Below, piece after piece: positions 8,445 through 17,231 of a stretch of DNA of 64,000 nucleotides. A model generated the notes under the pieces. The model searched no databases. It was not told the DNA's origin and saw only the letters and a list, made by a program, of their open reading frames with translations. The DNA lies in assembly GCF_040689395.1 (NCBI RefSeq), contig NZ_JBFAZX010000017.1, positions 79,294 through 143,293 of the forward strand. Reading direction: 5' to 3'. This DNA is from Dactylosporangium sp040689395. GTDB taxonomy: Bacteria > Actinomycetota > Actinomycetes > Mycobacteriales > Micromonosporaceae. Made by a program: the position numbers and the translations under genes. Every line of letters begins with the position of its first letter. The stretch's first letter is position 1.

Positions 8445-10724
8445 TCACATCACCGGGCGGGTGTCGGCGAGCAGCCGGTCGATCTCGTCGGTGACGCCGG
8501 TACGGCTGGAGAATGACGTCTGGATGATCGTCCGCCCGCGCCGGTCGAGCGCGCCCCAGCGCTGCGCGTCGTCGACGATCAGGAACGCCACCGGGTGGAT
8601 CATGATCGTGTGGTGCACGGGCGGCACCAGCACCCGCCCGGAGCGGTCCACGACCCCCTTGCGCCCGTCCAGCGACACGACGGCGAGGCCCTCGTCGCTG
8701 AACCCGTCGATGTAGCGCCCGTCCAGCAGCGCGGTGGCGAAGCCGTCGTACTGGAACTGCACCACGACCCGGCCGACCCCGTCGACCGCGCCCCAGTGCG
8801 GCCCGCGGCGCACCGCGGCGACGCCCCGGCGAAACGGCCGGACGTCGTCGTAGCCGGTCGAGATCAGCACGGTGTTGTTCTTGTCGATCGCGATCCAGCG
8901 GGTGGTGCCGTCGCGCGACACCCAGGCGACGCCGTCGGAGAAGCTGCCCACGCCGGCATACCCGGCGGCCGGCTCGATGAGCACCCGCCCGGTGTCGTCG
9001 ATGAGCTCCCAGTTCTGCGCGCCCTGCCGGTGCACCCAGGCGACGCCGTCGCGAAACGGCTGGACGTCGAGATACCCGGGCCCGATGACGAAGTTGCCGT
9101 CGGACTCGATGTAGCCCCAGCGCTGGGTCTGCTCGTTCAACGCGGGGGCGGGAGGCTTGCGGATCTGCAGGATCTCCTCGCGGGTGCGGGGGTAGGGCCC
9201 CCATCCCTTCTCGGCGACCCGCCGGAACACCGCGTCGAGCGCCAGCTCGGTCTGCGCGATGAGCTCCGGGTCCTCCTCCTTGCGCAGGTCCAGCGCCCGC
9301 TCGAAGTGGTTGCACGCCTCCATGTAGCGGCCCTGGTCATACGCGCACTTGCCCGCGTGCTGGTGCATGGTGGCCCGCAGCCGATCCGGCAGCTCGGAGG
9401 AGTTGGCCAGCGTGAACAGCCGGTCGGCCTCCTCGAACTCCTCCCGCCACTGCAGCACGTGCGCGAGCCGGGCCTGCGCGATCGCGATGCGCCGCAGCTC
9501 GCCGGTCGCCTCGGCGTGGGCCAGGGCGAGCTTGCCGTCGGCGAACGCCTTCGGCAGGTCGCCGAGGATGCGCGACACGACCCCCCGCAGGCTCAGCAGC
9601 CGGGCCCGGGTCGGGTTGTCCGCGACGCCGTTGAGCTTGGCGGTCAGCTGGTCGCGGATCTCGGTGAGCTCGGTGACCTCGTCGCCCTCGATCTGCTCGC
9701 GCAGCGTGTCGGGGTCGAAGCGCCACACGTACGACGCCAGCACCTGCTCGGGGTCGGGCCCCGGCGCATGGGCGGGCTCGGCCCGGGGCCCCGGCGGCGA
9801 GGTGGGCGCGATGGCGGCGAGCTCCGGCGGGAACCCCTCGGCCCCCGGGCGCACGATCGGCAGGTAGCCGGTCGCCTGCAGCCCGTCGACGCCCGCTCCG
9901 GTCAGCGTCGCCGACTGGTAGGACCCCATCGCGGTGCCCGACGCCACGGCGGGCGGGGGCGCCTCGGCGACCTCGACGAACTCGACGCGGATCCCGGAGG
10001 GCGGCGACCCGGCGGGCGCGGCGCTCACAGGCACCGAGCTGACTGGAGCGGCGCTCACGGGCACTGAGCTGACGGGCACGGAACTGACGGGAGCGCCACT
10101 CACCGGGGCGTTGCCATGATCACCCATGGGGCCGCTGCTGACGGGCGCGCTGCTCACAGGCGCGGAGCTGACGGGCGCGTCGCGGGGCGCACCGTAGACG
10201 CCGCTGCCACCGACGCCGGCCCGGCCGGACGAGCGGTCCGGGGCGCCGGGTTGCGAGTTGTGGGGATGACCGGGCGAGCCGCGGCGCACCCGCGGGACCT
10301 CATCGGTCGGCTCGTCGAGCGCGCGGCTGCGCGGGCGCCCATAGGCGTTGCCCTGCGGCGGCCGCCCGGGTCCGCCCTGCTCGGGCCCGCGAGGGTCGCC
10401 GTAGCCGCGAGGGTCGCGTGGATCGCGGTAGCCGCGGGGGTCGCGCGGATCGGCGTAGCCCCGCGGATCGCCGTAGCCCCTCTGGTCGCTGTAGCCCCTC
10501 TGGTCACCGGGCCCGCGCTGCTCGCTTCGGCCTCGGTGGTCACCCTGGACCCAATGGTCGCCGCGGCCACGGTCGCCATGGTCGCGCTGGTCAGGGCGGG
10601 GATATCCGTGCCGGTCGGCATCGTCGCGTCGCTGTTCTGGTACCCGTCCCCACGACACGGTAGGCGCGGCCGCCCAGGGGGGCGCGGCGGTTCCCGGCTC
10701 TTCTCCCGGGTACTCGTCGCTCAC
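8445..10724 (-). CDS. WG-repeat protein with long low-complexity N-terminus
   Basis: A protein of about 759 residues in three parts. The first ~210 residues are hydrophilic low complexity with tandem Gly-Tyr-x-Asp-Pro-Arg motifs and then Pro-Val-Ser-Ser motifs. A middle part of ~250 residues is alpha-helical and TPR-like (for example NHFERALDLRKEEDPELI). The C-terminal ~260 residues carry several WG repeats of the form RWGYIESDG, VAWVHRQGAQNWELIDD, HWGAVDGVG. WG repeats are beta-rich and usually mediate protein binding. I start at GTG 10724 (VSDEYPGEEPG), with GAGGAGAG 7-14 bases upstream; ATG 10760 is the alternative. No signal peptide is seen, so a cytoplasmic scaffold is likely. Confidence 0.82.
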   Translation of the reverse strand: MSDEYPGEEPGTAAPPWAAAPTVSWGRVPEQRRDDADRHGYPRPDQRDHGDRGRGDHWVQGDHRGRSEQRGPGDQRGYSDQRGYGDPRGYADPRDPRGYRDPRDPRGYGDPRGPEQGGPGRPPQGNAYGRPRSRALDEPTDEVPRVRRGSPGHPHNSQPGAPDRSSGRAGVGGSGVYGAPRDAPVSSAPVSSAPVSSGPMGDHGNAPVSGAPVSSVPVSSVPVSAAPVSSVPVSAAPAGSPPSGIRVEFVEVAEAPPPAVASGTAMGSYQSATLTGAGVDGLQATGYLPIVRPGAEGFPPELAAIAPTSPPGPRAEPAHAPGPDPEQVLASYVWRFDPDTLREQIEGDEVTELTEIRDQLTAKLNGVADNPTRARLLSLRGVVSRILGDLPKAFADGKLALAHAEATGELRRIAIAQARLAHVLQWREEFEEADRLFTLANSSELPDRLRATMHQHAGKCAYDQGRYMEACNHFERALDLRKEEDPELIAQTELALDAVFRRVAEKGWGPYPRTREEILQIRKPPAPALNEQTQRWGYIESDGNFVIGPGYLDVQPFRDGVAWVHRQGAQNWELIDDTGRVLIEPAAGYAGVGSFSDGVAWVSRDGTTRWIAIDKNNTVLISTGYDDVRPFRRGVAAVRRGPHWGAVDGVGRVVVQFQYDGFATALLDGRYIDGFSDEGLAVVSLDGRKGVVDRSGRVLVPPVHHTIMIHPVAFLIVDDAQRWGALDRRGRTIIQTSFSSRTGVTDEIDRLLADTRPVM
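10017..10180 (-). repeat. Coding tandem repeat, Pro-Val-Ser-Ser units
   Basis: Inside the WG-repeat gene, about eleven imperfect 15-base units encode [Ala/Val/Gly]-Pro-Val-Ser-[Ser/Ala/Gly]. The DNA copies differ mainly at third positions, so the array looks old rather than a recent slippage product. It probably forms a flexible, extended linker. Confidence 0.8.
10383..10523 (-). repeat. Coding tandem repeat, Gly-Tyr-x-Asp-Pro-Arg units
   Basis: Also inside the WG-repeat gene: degenerate 15- to 24-base units encode Gly-Tyr-[Ser/Gly/Ala/Arg]-Asp-[Gln/Pro]-Arg and Asp-Pro-Arg-Asp-Pro-Arg. The Tyr/Arg-rich composition resembles intrinsically disordered segments that can self-associate; that property is inferred. 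Confidence 0.78.
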
Positions 10725-10904
10725 AGCTTCGCTCTCCTCGCCACACTCGGGCACCCTCATGTACCGGCGCCCGCCACGCGCCTACCCGGTGAAATCGTGG
10801 TCCGGTCGCGAAGGGAGATTACGGCTTGACGCCCGCCACCGCCACCGCCACCACCGAAACGTGTCCGGGGACTGGCGGGACCCGTCGCGCGGCGGCGGGG
10901 TGGA

Positions 10905-11525
10905 TCAAATGGCCTGACCGGCTTTGACCTGCGGCTTCGGGTTTCGGATGAAGCGGAACGAGATCGAGCGCATGATCGCGTAAAGATACAGCGAGCCCAT
11001 CCGATCCTTGGCGTCCGGGAACCGCTGCTTGACCAGCTTCTTCACGGTCCGCGAGATCATGATCCCGTCGACGACTGTCGCCAGGAGCATGACGAAGAAC
11101 AATGCGTTCGCGGCCAGGTAGATGCTCGGGTCGAGGGTGCGGTTGAAACCGACGATCATGACCAGGAATGTGGTGCCGAAGAACCAGGTGCCGATCGTCC
11201 GGCGTGAGTCGACGATATCGCGGACCAGCTTGCGGACCGGGCCCCTGTCACGGGCCAGCAGGAAGCGCTCGTCGCCGTTGGCCATCCCCTCGCGGGCCTC
11301 GATGCGCTCCTGGCGCTGTTTATCGCGCAGGCGCTTGGCGGCCTCCCGGCGGTTGGCCGCGGGCGGCTCAGCGACCCGGCGTCCCGCTACGACCCGCTTC
11401 GGGGTCTTCACGCCAAGCTCGCGCTTGCTCTGGGTGTGGCCCTTCTGCGTCAGCTCCGGCTCGGGCTCGGAGACGGCGACCGAGGCGGCGGGCTCTTCTG
11501 ACTTACGGCGAAACAGCGACGGCAC
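10905..11525 (-). CDS. DUF3043 membrane protein
   Basis: A 206-residue protein of the actinobacterial DUF3043 family. The N-terminal ~100 residues are very basic and hydrophilic, with a helical stretch AAKRLRDKQRQERIEAREG. Two membrane helices follow (around TWFFGTTFLVMIVGF and YLAANALFFVMLLATVVDG), then a conserved basic tail with RMGSLYLYAIMRS and FRFIRNPKP. The function is unknown. The start is GTG 11525 with no strong ribosome site; the MPSLFRRK beginning is typical of the family. It stands alone between the WG-repeat gene and murA on the same strand. Confidence 0.88.
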   Translation of the reverse strand: MPSLFRRKSEEPAASVAVSEPEPELTQKGHTQSKRELGVKTPKRVVAGRRVAEPPAANRREAAKRLRDKQRQERIEAREGMANGDERFLLARDRGPVRKLVRDIVDSRRTIGTWFFGTTFLVMIVGFNRTLDPSIYLAANALFFVMLLATVVDGIMISRTVKKLVKQRFPDAKDRMGSLYLYAIMRSISFRFIRNPKPQVKAGQAI

Positions 11526-11597
11526 GCCACGAAGGTTAGCCGACGCTGCGCCGGATCAGCAGCGTCGGCCACCTCTCAGCCGATTTCTCCCAACTCC

Positions 11598-11632
11598 GCC
11601 CGGGTTGACCCGGGTCTGACGTTGACCCGGGC
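11598..11632 (-). terminator. Possible hairpin terminator after murA
   Basis: Arms GCCCGGGT (11598-11605) and ACCCGGGC (11625-11632) pair across 19 bases, 11 bases beyond the murA stop. There is no T-run, and direct repeats of TTGACCCGGG lie inside, so the assignment is tentative. Confidence 0.4.
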
Positions 11633-11642
11633 CTAACTCGGC

Positions 11643-12986
11643 CTAACCCAGCTCGACGTGTGCGCCCAGGGCGTTGAGCTTGGCCTCGAAGTCCTCGTAG
11701 CCGCGCTGGATGAGCTTCACGCCATACACCCGCGACGTGCCCTCGGCCGCGAGCGCCGCGATCAGGTGGCTGAACCCGGCCCGTAGGTCGGGAATGACCA
11801 GGTCGGCCGCGTGCAGCTTCGACGGGCCGGCGATCACCGCGGAGTGCATGAAGTTGCGCCGGCCGAAGCGGCAGGGGGTGCCACCCAGGCACTCGCGGTA
11901 GGTCTGGATGGTCGCGCCCATCTGGTTGAGCGCCGCGGTGTAGCCCAGCCGCCGCTCGTACACCGTCTCGTGCACGATCGACAGCCCGCGGGCCTGGGTG
12001 AGCGCGACGACCATCGGCTGCTGCCAGTCGGTCATGAAGCCCGGGTGGACGTCGGTCTCCATGGCCACGGCCTTGAGCTCGCCGCCCGGGTGCCAGAAGC
12101 GGATGCCGCCCTTGCCCGGCGCGTCGTCGATCTCGAAGGCGCCACCGACCGACGTGAACAGGTTGAGGAAGGTCATCATGTCGGCCTGGCGAGCGCCACG
12201 GACGAACACGTCGCCGCGAGTGGCCAGCGCGGCCGCGCCCCAGCTCGCCGCCTCGATGCGGTCCGGGATCGGCCGGTGGCTGTAGCCGGTCAGGCGGGGA
12301 ACGCCCTGGATCTCGATGACGCGGTCGGTGTGGACCTTGATGATCGCGCCCATCTTCTGCAGCACGCAGATGAGGTCGATGATCTCCGGCTCGACGGCGG
12401 CGTTGCGCAACTCGGTGACGCCCTCGGCACGCACCGCGGTGAGCAGGATCTGCTCGGTCGCGCCCACCGACGGATACGGCAGCTCCAGCTTGGCACCCTT
12501 GAGTCCGTCGGGCGCGGTGATGTCCATGCCCTTCTCGGACTTGTCGACCACCGCGCCGAACTCGCGCAGCGCCTGGATGTGGAAGTCGATCGGCCGGCCA
12601 CCGATGTTGCAGCCGCCCAGATCCGGAATGAACGCGTGGCCCAGCCGGTGCAGCAGCGGCCCGCAGAACAGGATCGGGATGCGGCTCGAGCCGGCGTGGA
12701 CGTTGATCTCGTCGACGTTGGCCGACTCGACGTTGGACGGATCGAAGACGAGCTCTCCGTCGAGCTCGCCCCGCGTGACCTTCACGCCGTGCAGCTCGAG
12801 CAGGCCGGTGACCACCTCGACGTCGCGGATCGCGGGAACGTCGTACAGCCGGCTCGGAGTCTCACCGAGCACGGCGGCGACCATCGCCTTGGAGACGAGG
12901 TTCTTGGCACCGCGCACACGGAGCTCGCCGTTGAGCGGCGTGCCGCCGTGCACAGTGAGGACGTCACCGGCGTCGTAGTTGGTCAC
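11643..12986 (-). CDS. murA: UDP-N-acetylglucosamine 1-carboxyvinyltransferase
   Basis: First committed enzyme of peptidoglycan synthesis; it moves the enolpyruvyl group of PEP onto UDP-GlcNAc in the cytoplasm. The GTG start at 12986 is preceded by AGGAGGGG about 6 bases upstream. The chain of 447 residues has RVRGAKNLVSKAMVAA (substrate Lys-Asn), SRIPILFCGPLL, and the catalytic loop GGCNIGGRPID with Cys126, the residue alkylated by fosfomycin. Mycobacterial MurA has Asp at this place, so this enzyme should be fosfomycin sensitive. The actinomycete-specific RIEAASWGAAALATRG and a C-terminal RGYEDFEAKLNALGA support the call. Confidence 0.94.
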   Translation of the reverse strand: MTNYDAGDVLTVHGGTPLNGELRVRGAKNLVSKAMVAAVLGETPSRLYDVPAIRDVEVVTGLLELHGVKVTRGELDGELVFDPSNVESANVDEINVHAGSSRIPILFCGPLLHRLGHAFIPDLGGCNIGGRPIDFHIQALREFGAVVDKSEKGMDITAPDGLKGAKLELPYPSVGATEQILLTAVRAEGVTELRNAAVEPEIIDLICVLQKMGAIIKVHTDRVIEIQGVPRLTGYSHRPIPDRIEAASWGAAALATRGDVFVRGARQADMMTFLNLFTSVGGAFEIDDAPGKGGIRFWHPGGELKAVAMETDVHPGFMTDWQQPMVVALTQARGLSIVHETVYERRLGYTAALNQMGATIQTYRECLGGTPCRFGRRNFMHSAVIAGPSKLHAADLVIPDLRAGFSHLIAALAAEGTSRVYGVKLIQRGYEDFEAKLNALGAHVELG

Positions 12987-13162
12987 GAAACCCCTCCTGC
13001 AGGCAGGAACGAAGAAGCAAGACGCTGACAGAGCGTGACCGAGGCGCGAAAGTCGCGCCGCGTCGCCCGCGCAGCATATCCACATCTACTGCATGCAAAA
13101 GTCGCCCGCACGTCAGGCTTGGCACGAAGACAGGACTCTGACACTGTTCACCACAGAGGGTG

Positions 13163-13189
13163 ACCGTCCCTTATGCGCTAAGGGACGGT
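13163..13189 (-). terminator. Hairpin terminator after nadA
   Basis: A perfect 11-bp stem, ACCGTCCCTTA with TAAGGGACGGT, closes a 5-base loop 13 bases beyond the nadA stop. A run of T is lacking on the minus strand, as is common in GC-rich actinobacteria. Confidence 0.72.
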
Positions 13190-13201
13190 TCTCGATCTTG
13201 T

Positions 13202-14374
13202 TTACGGCAGGGCGAGCATCCGGTCGAGCGCGACGCGCGCGTAGTGCGCCGTCTGCTGATCGACGGTGATCTGGTTCGGCACCCGCCCGGCGACGAGCTC
13301 CTCGAGCGCCCAGACGAGGTGCGGCAGGTCGATGCGGTTCATCGTCGAGCAGTAGCAGACGTTGCGCTCCAGGAACATGATCTGCTTGTCCGGGTGGGCG
13401 AGCGCCAGGCGCCGGACCAGATTGAGCTCCGTGCCGATCGCCCAGGCGGATCCGGCCGGTGCGTCGTCGATCACACGGATGATGTACTCCGTGGAGCCCA
13501 CGTAGTCGGCGGAGGTGACCACATCGTGCCGGCACTCCGGGTGGACCAGCACGTTGACCCCCGGCACCCGGGCGCGGACGTCCTCGACGGCGTCGAGCGT
13601 GAAGCGCCCGTGCACGGAGCAGTGGCCGCGCCAGAGAATCATCTTCGCGCCGCGCAGTTGCTCGTCGGTGAGGCCGCCACCGGGCTTGTGCGGGTCGTAG
13701 AGGACGCAGTCGGACAGCTCCATGCCCAGCTTCAGCACCGCGGTGTTGCGCCCGAGGTGCTGGTCGGGCAGGAAGAAGACCTTGGTGCCCTGCTCGAAGG
13801 ACCAGCGCAGCGCGGTCTCGGCGTTGGACGAGGTGCACACGACACCGTCGTTGCGCCCGACGAAGCCCTTGATGTCGGCGGAGGAGTTCATGTACGTCAC
13901 CGGCACGACGGAGCCGGCCGCGCCCACGAGGCCCAGCTCGACGAAGCGCTCCCAGGCCTTCTCGACCTGCGAGAGCACCGCCATGTCGGCCATCGAGCAG
14001 CCGGCGGCGAGGTCGGGCAGCACGACCCGCTGCGCGTCGGAGGTGAGGATGTCGGCGCTCTCGGCCATGAAGTGCACGCCGCAGAAGACGATGTACTCGG
14101 CGTCGGGCCGGGCGGCGGCCTCGCGGGCGAGCTTGAAGGAGTCACCGGTCACGTCGGCGAACTGGATCACCTCGTCGCGCTGGTAGTGGTGACCCAGCAC
14201 GAAGACGCGGTCGCCGAGGGCGGCCTTGGCGGCGCGTGCGCGCTCGACCAGGCCCGGGTCGCTCGGGGCGGGCAGGTCGCCCGGGCACTCGACGCCCGCC
14301 TCGGTGTCGGGGTCGGTGCCGCGGCCCAGCAGCAGCAGCGCGGTGGCGGTTGAGGACGGTTCAGCCCAGGTCAC
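13202..14374 (-). CDS. nadA: Quinolinate synthase
   Basis: Condenses iminoaspartate (from NadB) with dihydroxyacetone phosphate to quinolinate in NAD synthesis. The 390-residue protein has the family motifs LGHHYQRDEVI, FCGVHFMAESADIL and the three cysteines that bind the 4Fe-4S cluster, in AGCSMADMA, WRGHCSVHGRF and NVCYCSTMNRI. The start is GTG 14374. nadB and nadC are not in the window. The gene is divergent from glycerate kinase, and only 56 bases separate the two starts. Confidence 0.95.
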   Translation of the reverse strand: MTWAEPSSTATALLLLGRGTDPDTEAGVECPGDLPAPSDPGLVERARAAKAALGDRVFVLGHHYQRDEVIQFADVTGDSFKLAREAAARPDAEYIVFCGVHFMAESADILTSDAQRVVLPDLAAGCSMADMAVLSQVEKAWERFVELGLVGAAGSVVPVTYMNSSADIKGFVGRNDGVVCTSSNAETALRWSFEQGTKVFFLPDQHLGRNTAVLKLGMELSDCVLYDPHKPGGGLTDEQLRGAKMILWRGHCSVHGRFTLDAVEDVRARVPGVNVLVHPECRHDVVTSADYVGSTEYIIRVIDDAPAGSAWAIGTELNLVRRLALAHPDKQIMFLERNVCYCSTMNRIDLPHLVWALEELVAGRVPNQITVDQQTAHYARVALDRMLALP

Positions 14375-14430
14375 CGCTCGATCGTCCCATGCTGCGTCAC
14401 CCCACGAAACGTGACATGCACAATGGCCGG

Positions 14431-15549
14431 ATGCGCGTGCTCGTGTGCCCGGACAAGTTCGCCGGCACGATCCCGGCGGTAGCCGCGGCCGAGGCCTTCG
14501 CCGAGGGCTGGCGCGCCGAGCGGCCGGCCGACGAACTGGTCCTGCGACCCCTGTCCGACGGCGGCACCGGCTTCGGCCAGGTGCTGGCCACGGCCCTGCC
14601 CGACGCCAAGCGCTTCACGGTGCCGACCACCGACCCGCTGGGCCGGCCCGTCGTGGGGCACGTGCTGCTCGACGGCGAGACGGCCTACATCGAGAGCGCC
14701 GAGGCGTGCGGCCTGCACCTGCTCACCCCGCAGGAACGTGATCCGAAGCACACCACGACCTTCGGCCTCGGCCCGCTGGTCCTCGCCGCGCTCGAAGCCG
14801 GGGCCCGGCAGGTGGTCGTCGGCCTCGGCGGCAGCGCCACGAACGACGGCGGTGCCGGGCTGCTCGCCGCGCTCGGTGCCGCGCCGCTGGACGGCGCGGG
14901 CTACGCCCTGCCGTACGGGGGAGTGGCCCTGTCCGCCTGCGCCTCCCTCGGCGGCGTACCGCGGCTGCGCGGGGCCACCCTGATCGCGGCAACCGACGTG
15001 GACAGCCCGCTGCTCGGCCTGCACGGCGCCAGCGCCGTCTACGGCCCGCAGAAGGGAGCGACCAGGGAGGACGTCTTTCTGCTCGACGCCGCGCTGACCC
15101 GCTTCGCGCAGGTGCTGGAGACGCTCCCGGGGGCGCCGGCCGGCCTGGCCGCCCTGCCCGGCGCGGGCGCGGCCGGCGGGCTCGGCGCCGCCGTCCTAGC
15201 CCTCGGCGGGCGCGTCGCGTCGGGCATCGGCCTGGTACTGCGGCTCACCCGGCTCGACGAGGAGCTCGACCGGGCCGGCCTGGTCGTCACCGGCGAGGGC
15301 TCCTTCGACGAGCAGTCGCTGCGCGGGAAGGTCGTGGCGGGTGTGGCGAACGCCGCACGCGACCTCGGCCTGCCGTGCGTGGTGGTCGCCGGGCGGGTCG
15401 ACGCCGGCCGCCGGGAGGCCGCCGCGATCGGTGTCACCGAGGCCCACTCGCTGGTCGAGCACTTCGGCAGCGTCGCCACGGCGCTGGCCAGGCCGGCCGA
15501 CGGCCTGCGTGAACTCGGACAACGCCTCGCCCGGCAGTGGAGCCGCTAG
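14431..15549 (+). CDS. Glycerate 2-kinase (GarK/GlxK family)
   Basis: Phosphorylates glycerate with ATP, linking glyoxylate or serine metabolism to glycolysis. Starting at ATG 14431 gives MRVLVCPDKFAGT, the family's typical beginning; ATG 14416 is a possible earlier start. Other family motifs are LRPLSDGGTGF, VGLGGSATNDGGAGLL, ATDVDSPLLG, VYGPQKGA and VVTGEGSFDEQS. Length is 372 residues. It precedes erpA on the same strand, the same pairing I remember from M. tuberculosis (Rv2205c-Rv2204c). Confidence 0.92.
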   Translation: MRVLVCPDKFAGTIPAVAAAEAFAEGWRAERPADELVLRPLSDGGTGFGQVLATALPDAKRFTVPTTDPLGRPVVGHVLLDGETAYIESAEACGLHLLTPQERDPKHTTTFGLGPLVLAALEAGARQVVVGLGGSATNDGGAGLLAALGAAPLDGAGYALPYGGVALSACASLGGVPRLRGATLIAATDVDSPLLGLHGASAVYGPQKGATREDVFLLDAALTRFAQVLETLPGAPAGLAALPGAGAAGGLGAAVLALGGRVASGIGLVLRLTRLDEELDRAGLVVTGEGSFDEQSLRGKVVAGVANAARDLGLPCVVVAGRVDAGRREAAAIGVTEAHSLVEHFGSVATALARPADGLRELGQRLARQWSR

Positions 15550-15641
15550 CGGAAACCGTGTCACTATGAGAGGGAATGCCACCGGACGCCGCGGTGTTGG
15601 CACCCGGAGGAACCGTAGACATCACCGCAGGGAGCTTGATC

Positions 15642-16010
15642 GTGACCGCTTCGCAGCTTGCCGAGCCCGTTCAGACGGACAACCCGGCCGGCATCGGCCT
15701 TACCGCGGATGCCGCTCTCAAGGTGAAGGCACTGCTCGAGCAGGAGGGCCGGGACGACCTGCGGCTGCGTGTCGCGGTGCAACCCGGCGGCTGCTCGGGC
15801 CTTCGTTACCAGCTCTTCTTCGACGAGCGCGCGCTCGATGGGGACAAGGTCAGCACCTACGACGGCTTCGAGGTCGTCGTCGACCGCATGAGCGTGCCCT
15901 ACCTGACCGGCGCGACGATCGACTTCGCCGACCGCATCGACGCCCAGGGCTTCACCATCGACAACCCGAACGCCCAGGGCTCCTGCGCCTGCGGCGACTC
16001 GTTCCACTGA
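15642..16010 (+). CDS. erpA: Iron-sulfur cluster insertion/carrier protein (HesB/IscA/ErpA type)
   Basis: A-type carrier that passes Fe-S clusters to apoproteins. The three cluster-binding cysteines are visible: one in QPGGCSGLRY and two in GSCACGDSF at the C-terminus. I start at GTG 15642 (VTASQLAEPVQ), with GGGAG about 8 bases upstream; a longer reading from 15576 is not needed. Length 122 residues, normal for the family. NadA, encoded 1.3 kb away, is one plausible client, but that is inference. A strong terminator follows. Confidence 0.92.
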   Translation: MTASQLAEPVQTDNPAGIGLTADAALKVKALLEQEGRDDLRLRVAVQPGGCSGLRYQLFFDERALDGDKVSTYDGFEVVVDRMSVPYLTGATIDFADRIDAQGFTIDNPNAQGSCACGDSFH

Positions 16011-16027
16011 TCGCCTGATCACTCACC

Positions 16028-16075
16028 CCGGACCCCCTCGTGCCGCCAAGGCGCGAGGGGGTCCGGTGCGTTTTT
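16028..16075 (+). terminator. Strong intrinsic terminator after erpA
   Basis: Arms CCGGACCCCCTCG (16028-16040) and CGAGGGGGTCCGG (16054-16066) form a perfect 13-bp stem with a 13-base loop, followed by TGCGTTTTT. It lies 18 bases after the erpA stop. Confidence 0.92.
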
Positions 16076-16192
16076 CGAACCGGCCGTCCATTGGTGAACG
16101 TTGGTGGCCGGTCGGTGTGCCAGAGGTAGTCTGTCGGAGCTCTTTCCCGGAGCTCTTTCCGTGGCCACCCGCCCCGACCCATCGAGGTTTCC

Positions 16193-17173
16193 ATGAAGAT
16201 CGCCGTCACCGGCTCGATCGCGACCGACCATCTGATGCACTTCCCGGGCCGCTTCGCCGAGCAGCTCCTGGCCGACCAGTTGCACAAGGTCTCGCTGTCG
16301 TTCCTCGTCGACGACCTCACGGTCCGCCGCGGTGGGATCGCCGCCAACATCGCCTTCGGCATGGGCCTGCTCGGCCTGCGCCCGATCCTGGTCGGGGCCG
16401 TCGGCGCCGACTTCGACGACTACCGCAGCTGGCTGACCCGCCACGGCGTCGACTGCGACTCCATCTACGTCAGCGAGATCGCGCACACGGCCCGGTTCGT
16501 GTGCACCACCGACGACGACATGAACCAGATCGCGTCGTTCTACGCGGGCGCCATGGCCGAGGCACGCAACATCGAGCTGTCGCCGGTCCGGCACCGCCTC
16601 GACGGCCTCGACCTGGTGCTGATCGGCGCGAACGACCCGGTCGCCATGGTCCGCCACACCGAGGAGTGCCGCGAGCTGGGCATCCCGTTCGCCGCGGACA
16701 GCTCCCAGCAGCTGGCCCGCATGTCCGGCGACGAGATCCGCAAGCTCGTCGACGACGCGGCCTACCTGCTCACCAACGAGTACGAGAAGGAGCTGCTCGA
16801 GTCGAAGACCGGCCTGACCACCGAGCTGCTGCTGGACAAGGTCGGCATCCTGGTCACCACGCTGGGCAAGGACGGCGTGGTCATCCGCAGCCGCACCCTT
16901 GACGAGGAGATCCAGGTACCGGCGATTCGCGGCGTGCAGACGGTCGACCCGACCGGCGTCGGCGACGGCTTCCGCTCCGGCTTCTTCTCCGCGCTGTCGT
17001 GGGGCCTGGGCCTGGAGCGCGCCGCACAGGTCGGCTCGACGGTCGCGGCGCTGGTCCTGGAGACCGTCGGCCCGCAGGAGTACACCATCGAGCGCGACGA
17101 GTTCGCCAAGCGGGTCGCGGACACCTACGGCGACAGCGCCGCCGACGAGATCCGCGCGCACCTGCCCGAGTGA
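16193..17173 (+). CDS. adoK: Adenosine kinase, actinobacterial AdoK type (PfkB family)
   Basis: Ribokinase-family sugar kinase of 326 residues. The opening MKIAVTGSIATDHLMHFPGRF, the stretch QLHKVSLSFLVDDL and HTARFVCTTDDDMNQIASFY closely match what I remember of M. tuberculosis AdoK (Rv2202c), an adenosine kinase unlike the eukaryotic enzyme. The PfkB signature DPTGVGDGFRSGF carries the catalytic Asp and anion hole. It phosphorylates adenosine to AMP for purine salvage. The ATG at 16193 is the clear start. A terminator precedes it, so it has its own promoter. Database annotation may call it simply carbohydrate kinase. Confidence 0.9.
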   Translation: MKIAVTGSIATDHLMHFPGRFAEQLLADQLHKVSLSFLVDDLTVRRGGIAANIAFGMGLLGLRPILVGAVGADFDDYRSWLTRHGVDCDSIYVSEIAHTARFVCTTDDDMNQIASFYAGAMAEARNIELSPVRHRLDGLDLVLIGANDPVAMVRHTEECRELGIPFAADSSQQLARMSGDEIRKLVDDAAYLLTNEYEKELLESKTGLTTELLLDKVGILVTTLGKDGVVIRSRTLDEEIQVPAIRGVQTVDPTGVGDGFRSGFFSALSWGLGLERAAQVGSTVAALVLETVGPQEYTIERDEFAKRVADTYGDSAADEIRAHLPE

Positions 17174-17231
17174 CCCGCGTGGCCTCGCTATCCCTATCGG
17201 CTTTATAGGGTTCGAGAGTATCGTTGCCGCC

